Below are positions 1-6,815 of a DNA stretch of 14,063 bases, piece by piece. How positions within the stretch are numbered: the first letter of the stretch is position 1; each line of letters starts with the position of its first letter. Location of the stretch: positions 1 through 14,063 of the forward strand of contig JAFVZE010000373.1 of the NCBI GenBank assembly GCA_017508315.1, written 5' to 3'. The notes under the pieces are model-generated. The model was given only the letters and a program-made list of their open reading frames with translations. It did not search any database and had not been told where the DNA came from. The DNA comes from Kiritimatiellia bacterium (lineage in GTDB: Bacteria; Verrucomicrobiota; Kiritimatiellia; RFP12; UBA1067). The position numbers and the translations under genes were made by a program.

Positions 1-20
1 CCGATGTTCGTTTAGGAGCG

Positions 21-94
21 GCGGGCGTAGCTCAATGGCAGAGCTCCAGCCTTCCAAGCTGGCTACGAGGGTTCGATTCCCTTCGCCCGCTCCA
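21..94 (+). tRNA. tRNA-Gly (anticodon TCC), CCA encoded
   Basis: A full cloverleaf can be drawn. The acceptor stem pairs 21-27 with 84-90, the anticodon stem pairs 46-50 with 58-62, and the T arm has loop TTCGATT at 72-78. The anticodon loop at 51-57 is CTTCCAA, giving anticodon TCC at 53-55, which reads GGA and other GGN codons. The discriminator base is T91, as usual for bacterial tRNA-Gly, and CCA is encoded at 92-94. It is the first of three tRNAs with gaps of 3 and 17 bases, so they are probably cut from one precursor whose promoter lies before the window. Confidence 0.97.
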
Positions 95-97
95 GTC

Positions 98-183
98 GCC
101 AGAGTGGCGTAATGGCAGCCGCAGCAGACTCAAAATCTGCCGTACGTGAGTACGTGAGGGTTCGAGTCCCTCCTCTGGCACCA
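98..183 (+). tRNA. tRNA-Leu (anticodon CAA), CCA encoded
   Basis: This is a class II tRNA with a long variable arm. The acceptor stem GCCAGAG (98-104) pairs with CTCTGGC (173-179). The anticodon stem 124-128 pairs with 136-140, and loop CTCAAAA (129-135) gives anticodon CAA at 131-133, reading the TTG leucine codon. The variable arm is a hairpin of CGTAC and GTACG around a 4-base loop. The discriminator is A180 and CCA is encoded at 181-183. It begins only 3 bases after tRNA-Gly. Confidence 0.97.
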
Positions 184-200
184 ATTCGGGCATACAAGTT

Positions 201-290
<90 letters not shown>

Positions 291-356
291 GTCCACGGCG
301 TTTGCGGGAATGATGGTTGAAAGTTCTGGAGATGCCCGGAGGCGCCCAAAATTTTG

Positions 357-363
357 AAAGGAG
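357..363 (+). promoter_or_regulatory. Shine-Dalgarno site of ilvE
   Basis: AAAGGAG sits 7 bases before the ATG at 371 and fixes that start. In 291-356, between the serine tRNA and this site, I see no convincing -35/-10 pair and no terminator hairpin. ilvE may therefore be read from the tRNA promoter upstream of the window. Confidence 0.8.
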
Positions 364-370
364 CGCATAA

Positions 371-1396
371 ATGCCAAGAACAGATATCGATTGGTCCAAG
401 TTGGGTTTCGGATTTTCGGATGTAAACTGTCACATCCGTTATGTATGGAAGGACGGAGCGTGGGGCGAGGCTGAATTCGTAAAAGATCCCTACATCACCA
501 TGCATATCGGCGCAAGCTGTCTGCATTACGGTCAGGAATGCTTCGAGGGCATGAAGGCTTTCCGTCAGGAAAGCGGCAGGATCGTCATCTTCCGTCCGGA
601 GGAGAACGCCATGCGGATGTTCCGCACGGCCACGCGCTGCGTGATGCCGCCGGTGCCGGTGGAGATGTTCGTGGAGGCCTGCCGGAAGGTGGTCGCCGCC
701 AACGAAGAGTACGTTCCGCCCTACGGCACCGGAGGCTCCCTCTATCTGCGTCCGCTTTTGATCGGTACCGGTCCGCAGATCGGCGTCGCGCCGGCGCACG
801 AATACACTTTCATGGTTATGGTCATGCCAGTCGGCGCCTACTACAAGGGCGGCCTCAAGCCGGTGCGCGCCGTCATTCTCGACGACTGGGACCGCGCCGC
901 TCCCAACGGCATGGGCGATGTCAAGGTCGGCGGCAACTATGCCGCCTCGCTCTTCGCCCATGAGAAGGCCAAGCATGACGGTTGGCCGGTGGAACTGTAT
1001 CTCGACGCCAAAACCCACAGTTTCGTCGAGGAATTCTCCACTTCGAACTTCCTCGGCATCAAGGCGGACGGGACCTATGTGACCCCGGACAGCACTTCGG
1101 TATTGCCGTCGGTCACCAACAAATCGCTGCGCCAGTGCGCATCGGATCTTGGCTGGAAGGTCGAGTGCCGTCCGATTCCATACGGGGAGATCCGCGAATT
1201 TTCCGAGGTCGCCGCCTGCGGAACGGCGGTCGTCGTCACGCCCGTGTGGGAGATAACCCGCGGCGGGGACGTGATAAAGATATCCGATGAAAATGCCGTC
1301 GGACCTCATCTCCAGAAACTGTACGACACCGTGCAGGGCATCCAGTACGGCACGCTTGAAGACAAGCACGGCTGGTGCCGGGAAGTGATCGTCTGA
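371..1396 (+). CDS. ilvE: Branched-chain amino acid aminotransferase
   Basis: This cytosolic class IV (fold type IV) PLP enzyme performs the last step of leucine, isoleucine and valine synthesis. It moves the amino group from glutamate to the matching 2-oxo acids, and reversibly starts their breakdown. The 341 residues match full-length BCATs of the longer type. Visible signatures are the N-terminal HYGQECFEGMKAFR stretch (residues 52-65), the strand SLYLRPLLIGTG (123-134), GMGDVKVGGNYAAS (180-193) holding the Schiff-base lysine Lys185, and VEEFSTSNFLGI (219-230) with the conserved glutamate and PLP-phosphate contacts. A strong ribosome site supports the ATG. The last 22 bases overlap the likely recJ start, implying a shared transcript. 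The closest alternative is a D-amino-acid or aminodeoxychorismate-type class IV enzyme, but the BCAT-specific motifs argue against it. Confidence 0.96.
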   Translation: MPRTDIDWSKLGFGFSDVNCHIRYVWKDGAWGEAEFVKDPYITMHIGASCLHYGQECFEGMKAFRQESGRIVIFRPEENAMRMFRTATRCVMPPVPVEMFVEACRKVVAANEEYVPPYGTGGSLYLRPLLIGTGPQIGVAPAHEYTFMVMVMPVGAYYKGGLKPVRAVILDDWDRAAPNGMGDVKVGGNYAASLFAHEKAKHDGWPVELYLDAKTHSFVEEFSTSNFLGIKADGTYVTPDSTSVLPSVTNKSLRQCASDLGWKVECRPIPYGEIREFSEVAACGTAVVVTPVWEITRGGDVIKISDENAVGPHLQKLYDTVQGIQYGTLEDKHGWCREVIV

Positions 1397-3066
1397 GCTC
1401 AGACCTTGATTCGCTTCTGCCGTCCGTCCTGCGCGGGATTCTTGCCTCGCGCGGGTTGTCGGATCAGGAATCGCTGGAGCGGTATTTCAACCCGTCGATT
1501 TCGTCGCTCGCTTCGCCTGAGGGATTGGGCAATATCGATTCCGCGGCCGAACTCATGCTCTCCGAAACCGGAGAGATCGTCGTTTTCGGAGATTACGACT
1601 GCGACGGCGTCTGCGCCAGCGCGATAGTGATCGCCGTTCTGAAAGCGCTGGGCAAAAAGGCGGCGGCGTTTCTGCCCGACCGGTTGAGCGAAGGATACGG
1701 CATGAGCGCCGCTTCCGTTTCCCGGATGCTCGGGGAATATCCCGCAGCGGGCATGGTGGTGACGGTCGACAACGGCGTCAACTCAGTGGAAGAGATCGCG
1801 TCCTTGCGGGCGAAGGGGATCAGGGTGGTCGTGACCGATCATCATCTGCCCGGTCCGGTGCTGCCCGACGCCGATGCGCTGATAAACCCGAAGGTGGAAG
1901 CTTCCGACGAGCTTAAAGATCTCTGCGGAGCCGGGGTCGCGTTCATGCTTGCCAATGTCCTGGTGCGCAAAGCGCGCGCGCGCGGGCTTTACGACGGACC
2001 CAGTCTCGGCGGACCGCTGCTGGTTCTCGCCGGGCTTGCCACCATAACCGATCTGATGCCGGTCGCGGGCCAGAACCGCATTATCGTCTCGGAAGCGTTG
2101 CGCAGATTCCACTCCTGCGCGCCGCTCGGGCTGAAGGAGCTTCACTCCAGAGCCGCAAAGGTAGCTTCGGCAATGCCTTCGTCCCGGGATTTCGGCTTTC
2201 TGCTCGGTCCGCGCATCAACGCTTCAGGACGGGTCGCCTCGGGAATGGAGGCGCTTGAACTGATACTCTGCGAAGACCGGGAAGTCGCCCGCGAATGCGC
2301 GCGGATCGTCGATCGGCGCAATCTCGAGCGCAAATCGATCGAGCAGCGTATGGTTCAGGACGCGTTGAGCAAAGTGGTTCCGGGTGCCGCCGCGCAGGTT
2401 ATCGATCTGCCGGACGGACATCCCGGGGTAGCCGGGATCATCGCCTCCCGGGTGATGGAACGGCTCTCGTCCGGACCCGGCGGCGCGGCGGTTCCGGTAT
2501 GCATAGTCGCAGGCGGCAGAGGATCGGCAAGGTCACCGGCGGGAATAAACATTCGCGACGCCATGGAATTCTGCACGGATATGCTCGAGCGTTTCGGCGG
2601 TCACGCCGCGGCTGGCGGTTTTTCGGTGAAGCCGGGAATGATCGACGCTTTTCGTGACCGTCTTTGCGAATACTGCCGCGAAGTCGCGGCGGACGGGCAG
2701 ACCGGCGACGGTGAAATGCAGGTCGACGCCTGGATCTCACCGTCCGACGTCACGCTCGAGCTTGCCCGATGGGTAGAGAAGATGGAGCCTTTCGGCGAAG
2801 GCAACCCGGAGCCGGTTTTCGGGATGCGCGATGTCGAGCTTGCGGACATAAAGCCGCTGGGGACGGACGGAAAACATCTGTCGGTGTCTTTCCGCAACCG
2901 GGCGATTCCCCGCGCGGTGTGGTGGAACCGCGGGGAACTGATAGAGGACCTGCGCGCCTCTTCGGGCAGGAGACGCGACATCGCATTTAAAATCGCGCTC
3001 TCCGAGTACGGGGAACTGCATGTGGAGTTGCGCCTCATGTCGGTATCGGATTGCAAGGGCGGATGA
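1375..3066 (+). CDS. recJ: Single-stranded-DNA-specific exonuclease RecJ
   Basis: This DHH-superfamily 5'-to-3' exonuclease degrades ssDNA in the RecF recombination pathway, mismatch repair and base-excision repair, using Mn/Mg ions. The 563 residues are close to the usual bacterial length. In order come motif I FGDYDCDGV (residues 71-79, acidic ligands Asp73, Asp75, Asp77), motif II VTVDNGVN (129-136), motif III VVTDHH (152-157, with the DHH triad 155-157), and the DHHA1 part with GGHAAAGGF (408-416, His410). An OB-like C-terminal domain follows. The chosen start is GTG at 1375, inside the end of ilvE in another frame. The product from there aligns with the usual RecJ N-terminus, but no good Shine-Dalgarno precedes it, so translational coupling to ilvE is likely. 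No ATG lies near. The gene ends before a strong terminator. Confidence 0.94.
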   Translation: MPGSDRLSSDLDSLLPSVLRGILASRGLSDQESLERYFNPSISSLASPEGLGNIDSAAELMLSETGEIVVFGDYDCDGVCASAIVIAVLKALGKKAAAFLPDRLSEGYGMSAASVSRMLGEYPAAGMVVTVDNGVNSVEEIASLRAKGIRVVVTDHHLPGPVLPDADALINPKVEASDELKDLCGAGVAFMLANVLVRKARARGLYDGPSLGGPLLVLAGLATITDLMPVAGQNRIIVSEALRRFHSCAPLGLKELHSRAAKVASAMPSSRDFGFLLGPRINASGRVASGMEALELILCEDREVARECARIVDRRNLERKSIEQRMVQDALSKVVPGAAAQVIDLPDGHPGVAGIIASRVMERLSSGPGGAAVPVCIVAGGRGSARSPAGINIRDAMEFCTDMLERFGGHAAAGGFSVKPGMIDAFRDRLCEYCREVAADGQTGDGEMQVDAWISPSDVTLELARWVEKMEPFGEGNPEPVFGMRDVELADIKPLGTDGKHLSVSFRNRAIPRAVWWNRGELIEDLRASSGRRRDIAFKIALSEYGELHVELRLMSVSDCKGG

Positions 3067-3121
3067 AGAAGGATTGTCTCCGCTTTTAGAGGTTGCAAAC
3101 CGTGGATGTTCCAACGGATGA

Positions 3122-3162
3122 AAACGGAAAACCCCGGCTGTGTCGGCCGGGGTTTTCCGTTT
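3122..3162. terminator. Bidirectional intrinsic terminator between recJ and rubrerythrin
   Basis: A perfect 17-bp inverted repeat pairs 3122-3138 with 3146-3162 around a 7-base loop (3139-3145). The GC-rich inner stem is followed by TTTTCCGTTT on the plus strand. Because the arm also begins with AAAC and contains AAAA, the minus-strand transcript has the matching T-rich tail. It lies between convergent recJ and rubrerythrin, 56 bases past the recJ stop and 21 before the rubrerythrin stop, and can end both transcripts. Confidence 0.9.
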
Positions 3163-3182
3163 ATTCGCCTTCAGCGGTGTTC

Positions 3183-3734
3183 TCAGTTGAAGTAGCGCTT
3201 GAGAAGGCCTTCGAAGCCGGCGCCGTGGCGGGCTTCGTCCTTGGCCATTTCATGCACCGTGTCATGGATGGCGTCGTAGCCGAGTTCCTTGGCGCGCTTG
3301 GCGATTTCGAATTTGGCGGCGCAGGCTCCCTGTTCGGCGTCGGTGCGCAGTTCGAGATTCTTCTTCGTCGAATTCGTGACTACTTCACCCAGAAGTTCCG
3401 CGAACTTGGCGGCGTGTTCGGCCTCTTCGAAAGCGTAGCGCTTGAACGCTTCGGCGATCTCAGGATATCCCTCGCGCTCGGCCTGGCGCGACATCGCCAG
3501 ATACATTCCGACTTCGCAGCATTCGCCGTTGAAGTGGTCCTTGAGACCCTGCGTCACTTCCACATCTTCGACCTTGCCGTCGCCGATATTGTGCCGGCAG
3601 GCCCAGATTTTCTTTCCGGCATCGATTTCCTGAGCGAGGAACTTCGCGCCGGGAACGCCGCAGAGCGGGCATTTCTCGGGGGCGGCATCGCCGATGTGCG
3701 TATATCCGCAAGCGGGGCAGACCCATTTCTTCAT
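3183..3734 (-). CDS. Reverse rubrerythrin (rubredoxin domain first)
   Basis: This non-haem di-iron protein most likely reduces hydrogen peroxide (and possibly oxygen) to water in the cytosol of an anaerobe, with electrons from NAD(P)H through a reductase. The 183 residues begin with a rubredoxin domain, CPACG at 6-10 and CPLCG at 22-26, whose Cys6, Cys9, Cys22 and Cys25 bind one iron. A ferritin-like four-helix bundle follows with Glu71/Glu74, the ExxH pair Glu104-His107, and a second ExxH at Glu167-His170 in KDEARH. Classical rubrerythrin has the rubredoxin part at the C-terminus, so this order marks the reverse type. The start is set by AAAGGA just upstream, which lies inside the last codons of rlmN. 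The gap between the rlmN stop and this start is 4 bases. Confidence 0.95.
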   Translation of the reverse strand: MKKWVCPACGYTHIGDAAPEKCPLCGVPGAKFLAQEIDAGKKIWACRHNIGDGKVEDVEVTQGLKDHFNGECCEVGMYLAMSRQAEREGYPEIAEAFKRYAFEEAEHAAKFAELLGEVVTNSTKKNLELRTDAEQGACAAKFEIAKRAKELGYDAIHDTVHEMAKDEARHGAGFEGLLKRYFN

Positions 3735-3738
3735 GGTA

Positions 3739-4782
3739 TTATTCCTTTCTTGTTTTGTTTTGGTTCAAATTGCGCAGCCGGAGCTGTCCGCAGGCCGCGT
3801 CGGCATCTTTGCCGCGCGAGCGCCGGAGCATCGTCTGGATGCGGCTTTTCATAAGTACGTCCAGAAACATGAGCATGGTCGATTCGTCCGGAGTCTTGAA
3901 ATCGGGGCGGTGCGAAACCGGTGAAAGGGGAATCAGGTTCACTTTCGCCATCGGCACGCGCTTTACCGCCGTGGCGAGTTCCTCGGCGCAGCGGCGCGAA
4001 TCGTTCACTCCTTTGATGACGGTGTATTCGAACGTGATTATCCGCTTGGTGGCTTTCGTGTAGGCGGCGCAGGCCTCCAGAAGTTCGTCCATCGGCCAGC
4101 GGCGGTTTACCGGCATCAGCTGCGAGCGCAGAGCGTCGTTGGGCGCGTGCAGCGAAACGGAAAGCTCGAACTGGATGCCTTCGGAGGCGAGACGCGCGAA
4201 CCCGGGCACCACGCCGCAGGTGGAGATGGTGATGTGCCGCGCTCCGAGGTTCGGACCTTTGCCGGCGTTGATGAGCTTCAAGGCGCGCATCGTCTCGTCG
4301 TAGTTGGCGAACGGTTCGCCCATGCCCATGACGACGATATTGGTGATCTCACCGAATTTTCGCGCCAGCATATATTGGGCGACGATCTCGTCGGCGGCGA
4401 GCGAGCGCACCACTCCCTGCGAGCCGCTGGCGCAGAAGACGCAGCCCATCGCGCAGCCGACCTGCGTCGAGATGCACTGGGTGAAGCGGCCGGTGGCGGG
4501 AATCAGCACCGTCTCGACCGAGTTGCCGTCTTCGAATCCGACGAGCAGTTTTTTCGTGCCGTCCGACGATTCGGAAACGTCGAGAACTTCGGCGGCGGTG
4601 ATCGGGAATTCCCGTTTGAGGTCTTCGCGGAAATCTTTCGGCAGCGTGGTCGCTTCGTCCCAAACGCCGATATAATCGCGATAGAGCGACTGGAGAATCT
4701 GGTCGGCGCGGAAAGCACGCATCCCCCGCTCCGTGAGGATCGGTTTCCATTCTTCAGGAAGTATGCTCCATGCCTTTTTCAT
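3739..4782 (-). CDS. rlmN: Dual-specificity RNA methyltransferase RlmN
   Basis: This radical SAM enzyme methylates C2 of adenosine 2503 in 23S rRNA and, in studied bacteria, A37 of several tRNAs, supporting accurate decoding. The 347 residues show an N-terminal RNA-binding domain, VETVLIP (residues 89-95), the [4Fe-4S] motif CAMGCVFC (Cys110, Cys114, Cys117), the SAM-binding GMGEP (153-157), SVSLHAPND (208-216), and the near-C-terminal DAACGQL whose Cys331 is the expected methyl-carrying cysteine. All features needed for activity are present. A Cfr-type resistance enzyme (C8 methylation) shares the fold, but the DAACGQL ending and conserved context favour housekeeping RlmN. It starts right after an extended -10 element with almost no leader and is followed by rubrerythrin in the same operon. 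Confidence 0.95.
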   Translation of the reverse strand: MKKAWSILPEEWKPILTERGMRAFRADQILQSLYRDYIGVWDEATTLPKDFREDLKREFPITAAEVLDVSESSDGTKKLLVGFEDGNSVETVLIPATGRFTQCISTQVGCAMGCVFCASGSQGVVRSLAADEIVAQYMLARKFGEITNIVVMGMGEPFANYDETMRALKLINAGKGPNLGARHITISTCGVVPGFARLASEGIQFELSVSLHAPNDALRSQLMPVNRRWPMDELLEACAAYTKATKRIITFEYTVIKGVNDSRRCAEELATAVKRVPMAKVNLIPLSPVSHRPDFKTPDESTMLMFLDVLMKSRIQTMLRRSRGKDADAACGQLRLRNLNQNKTRKE

Positions 4783-4790
4783 GATGCAGA

Positions 4791-4799
4791 ATTATAGCA
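4791..4799 (-). promoter_or_regulatory. Extended -10 promoter of rlmN
   Basis: Read on the minus strand, TGCTATAAT (4799 to 4791) is a perfect -10 with the TGn extension. The -35 region is weak: the hexamer at a 17-base spacing reads TGCAAC. Only 8 bases separate the -10 from the rlmN ATG at 4782, so transcription should begin at or within about 2 bases of the start codon. There is no room for a Shine-Dalgarno site. Confidence 0.7.
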
Positions 4800-4806
4800 A
4801 ATTTGC
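4797..4806. repeat. 10-bp palindrome abutting the rlmN -10
   Basis: GCAAATTTGC is a perfect 10-bp palindrome directly upstream of, and touching, the rlmN -10. It could be an operator or simply AT-rich spacer sequence; nothing else in the window repeats it. Confidence 0.35.
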
Positions 4807-4860
4807 ATATCGCGTTGCAGTTTGGAATTTTCGGGATTTTCTTCGTGCGGCAGCCTGTCC

Positions 4861-4874
4861 TTCGCTGAAGCGAA
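4861..4874. repeat. Inverted repeat in the divergent intergenic region
   Basis: TTCGCT and AGCGAA (6-bp arms, 2-base centre) form a perfect short inverted repeat midway between the rlmN and tetR promoters, about 40 bases before the tetR -35. It could bind a dimeric regulator. It is short enough to arise by chance. Confidence 0.3.
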
Positions 4875-4913
4875 TACACCTGCTGTAGTCCGCAATTCGC
4901 CGGCAAAGGCCGC

Positions 4914-4943
4914 TTGACATACATACGCGAAGGTATGTATAAT
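4914..4943 (+). promoter_or_regulatory. Promoter of the tetR/efflux operon
   Basis: A consensus -35 TTGACA (4914-4919) and consensus -10 TATAAT (4938-4943) are 18 bases apart, a strong housekeeping-type promoter. Transcription is expected near 4950-4952. The start codon is at 4955, so the leader would be only about 3-5 bases. The spacer is filled by the inverted repeat at 4919-4940, so a bound repressor would block polymerase. Confidence 0.85.
4919..4940. promoter_or_regulatory. Putative TetR/AcrR-family operator
   Basis: ATACATAC (4919-4926) and GTATGTAT (4933-4940) are perfect 8-bp inverted arms around the 6-base centre GCGAAG. They cover the whole promoter spacer and part of the -10. The TACATAC/GTATGTA elements resemble those I recall from the E. 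coli AcrR operator, though there the two are about 10 rather than 6 bases apart. Position, symmetry and the adjacent repressor gene point to autoregulation. Confidence 0.8.
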
Positions 4944-4954
4944 ATGCGCCCATC

Positions 4955-5626
4955 ATGGCAAGAAGGAGTAAAGAGGACGCGGAAAAGACGCGCACGCGCA
5001 TATTGGCGAGTGCGCTTGAACTCTTTACCAGAAAGGGGTATGAGCATACCACTTTTACCGATGTGGCGGCTCGTCTTAAGATGACAAAAGGTGCGGTTTA
5101 TTGGCATTTCGAGTCGAAGCAGGCGCTTTTGCTGGCGCTTATCGACGAAATGCTGGAAAAATTCAGCCGCCAGGTGGCCGAGCTTCTTCCCTCCGGCGAG
5201 ACTTCGTTTGCCAAACTTTCGTTTCCGCAGGTTTCCGATATGATGGTACGTCTTGCCAATCAGACCGTATCCGATCCAAGACGCAGATCGTTCTTTCTTC
5301 TGATGCACGAACAGACGCGCTGGTCGTCCTCTTCGATGGATCAGGTGCGCGAAGAACTGCTCAAGAACAAACGCAGCGGTCCATGGCAGGCGTTTCATTC
5401 GGCGGTGATGAACGATTTGGAAAACGGCAACGTGCGAAAAGGAGTCGATGCCGTGCAGGTGGCCAGCTGCTGCATCGCGCTCTGGAACGGACTCGTCCAT
5501 TCGCACATAGCCAATTTTCTCGCGTGCGGTCTTGAAGAGACTCTGCGCAACGCATACGCCGCGATATGGCGGGATATTTCAAAAATGACAAAGAAGGAAA
5601 ATGAAGATGGAAAAGAACGAGAATAA
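4955..5626 (+). CDS. TetR/AcrR-family repressor of the efflux operon
   Basis: This dimeric cytosolic repressor is 223 residues long. The N-terminal TetR DNA-binding domain runs from about residue 13 to 60: helix 1 around TRILASALELF, then FTDVAARLKMTKGAVYWHF with the recognition helix near residues 44-50. The start MARRSKEDAEKTR and the recognition helix are strongly AcrR-like. The rest is a helical ligand-binding domain of the AcrR/TtgR type (RRRSFFLLMHEQTRW, residues 109-123). The likely target is the inverted repeat inside its own promoter, released by pump substrates; the ligand is not predictable. It is the first gene of the operon rather than divergent as in E. coli acrR, and its end overlaps the adaptor start by 20 bases. 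The ATG has no Shine-Dalgarno and an almost absent leader, but later starts would cut into the DNA-binding domain. Confidence 0.9.
   Translation: MARRSKEDAEKTRTRILASALELFTRKGYEHTTFTDVAARLKMTKGAVYWHFESKQALLLALIDEMLEKFSRQVAELLPSGETSFAKLSFPQVSDMMVRLANQTVSDPRRRSFFLLMHEQTRWSSSSMDQVREELLKNKRSGPWQAFHSAVMNDLENGNVRKGVDAVQVASCCIALWNGLVHSHIANFLACGLEETLRNAYAAIWRDISKMTKKENEDGKERE
5594..5598 (+). promoter_or_regulatory. Shine-Dalgarno site that decides the adaptor start
   Basis: AAGGA lies inside the end of tetR. It is 8 bases before the ATG at 5607 but only 2 bases before the ATG at 5601, so 5607 is the better adaptor start. Confidence 0.65.
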
Positions 5627-6815
5627 AACGAAGGGTTCTGCGATCGGTTCGGCAATCGGCGTTCTGGTGCTCGTGGGAGCGTCCGTTACCGGCGGTTGGA
5701 TCGCCTGTGAACTCTGGCCGAAACCTAAGGCGGTCAAGATGCAGATGCCGCAGATGTCGGCGACGGTCGCGGTCCGTCCGGTCGAAGAGCGCGTCTACAA
5801 TCTGCCGGAGCGTTTCGTCGCCCATGCCGAAGCGGTGCAGGAAGTCGAACTTCTGCCGCAGGTCGACGGGTATGTTAAAGAGGTCCTTTTCAAGGAAGGC
5901 GACATCGTCAGAGCCGGCGACACGCTTTACGTGCTCGACGGCGAGCGCTATCAGGCGATAGTCAACCAGCGCAAGGCCGACCTTGAGGCGGCCGAGGCCG
6001 AGAAGCGCCGCGCCGACCGCTACTTCACGCGTATGGAAAAGGCCGACGAGCGCGGCATCACCCAGCTTGAGCGCGACAACGCCGAAGCCGCCGCCGACAG
6101 CGCCAAGGCCGCCGTCATGCAGGCGAAAGCCGATCTTGTCGTCGCCGAATACGACCTTAAGAAGACGCGGATCGTCGCCCCCATCTCCGGACAGATCGGC
6201 AAGACCTCCGCGCACGTCGGCGACTACGTCTCCCCGAGCAAGGGGGCACTCTCGCGCATCGTGCAGATCGATCCCATCCGCGTTTCGTTCCCGCTCACCG
6301 ACCGCGCCTACGTCGCCTGGCGTTCCGCCCAGCTCAAAGGCTCGGCTCCCGATTACCGTCTGCGTCTCCTCTTGCCGGACGGCAGCGAATATTCCGGGCT
6401 CGGCGAATGGGCGTTCGACGACAACACCATGAGCAAGGAGACGGCGACCATCATCATGCGTCTCAAATTCCCCAATCCAGATCGGATGCTCATTCCCAAC
6501 AGCTACGTGACGCTCTTGGTCGACTACAAGACTCCGCCCAAATATCCCTGCGTGCCGCAGCAGGCGGTATTCGATCTGTCGACCGGCAGCCGCGGCGTGT
6601 GGGTGCTCAAGGATGATATGACGGTGGAGCAGCGTGTCGTTGAAACCCGTGAAGCGAGCGAGGGCTGGGTGCCAGTCAATAAGGGGCTTAAGCTTGGCGA
6701 GAAGGTTGTGATCGCCGGCATCGCCAAGCTCGCTCCCGGCATGAAGGTGACGCTCGTCGAGGCGACAAACAACGACGACCTCGACTCCGATTTCAAGCCG
6801 AGGATCAAGGAGTGA
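5607..6815 (+). CDS. RND efflux periplasmic adaptor (membrane fusion protein, AcrA/MexA-like)
   Basis: This periplasmic protein joins the inner-membrane RND pump to the outer-membrane channel. From ATG 5607 it has 402 residues (404 from ATG 5601). After a short basic start comes one hydrophobic anchor (IGSAIGVLVLVGASVTGGWI). A cysteine follows (WIAC), but the residue at -3 is Trp, so lipidation is doubtful. The first lipoyl half is EVELLPQVDGYVKEVLFKEG, with an alpha-helical hairpin rich in Ala, Glu, Lys and Arg (about residues 115-180, turn near RGITQLERD). The second lipoyl half starts at TRIVAPISGQIGK. Beta-barrel and membrane-proximal domains end in KLGEKVVIAGIAKLAPGMKV. The hairpin turn lacks the Arg-Leu-Ser pattern I recall for AcrA contact with TolC, which fits the NodT-type partner downstream. 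It is translationally coupled to tetR by overlap. Confidence 0.94.
   Translation: MEKNENKTKGSAIGSAIGVLVLVGASVTGGWIACELWPKPKAVKMQMPQMSATVAVRPVEERVYNLPERFVAHAEAVQEVELLPQVDGYVKEVLFKEGDIVRAGDTLYVLDGERYQAIVNQRKADLEAAEAEKRRADRYFTRMEKADERGITQLERDNAEAAADSAKAAVMQAKADLVVAEYDLKKTRIVAPISGQIGKTSAHVGDYVSPSKGALSRIVQIDPIRVSFPLTDRAYVAWRSAQLKGSAPDYRLRLLLPDGSEYSGLGEWAFDDNTMSKETATIIMRLKFPNPDRMLIPNSYVTLLVDYKTPPKYPCVPQQAVFDLSTGSRGVWVLKDDMTVEQRVVETREASEGWVPVNKGLKLGEKVVIAGIAKLAPGMKVTLVEATNNDDLDSDFKPRIKE

Noticed and set aside
3739..4782. Cfr-type antibiotic-resistance methyltransferase
   Set aside because: Cfr is a close relative, but the full housekeeping RlmN pattern (CAMGCVFC, GMGEP, DAACGQL) and lack of any mobile context favour RlmN.
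5607..5720. Lipoprotein signal in the adaptor (cysteine after the hydrophobic segment)
   Set aside because: The residues before the Cys are Trp-Ile-Ala; Trp at -3 does not fit the lipobox, so an uncleaved or plain signal anchor is preferred.
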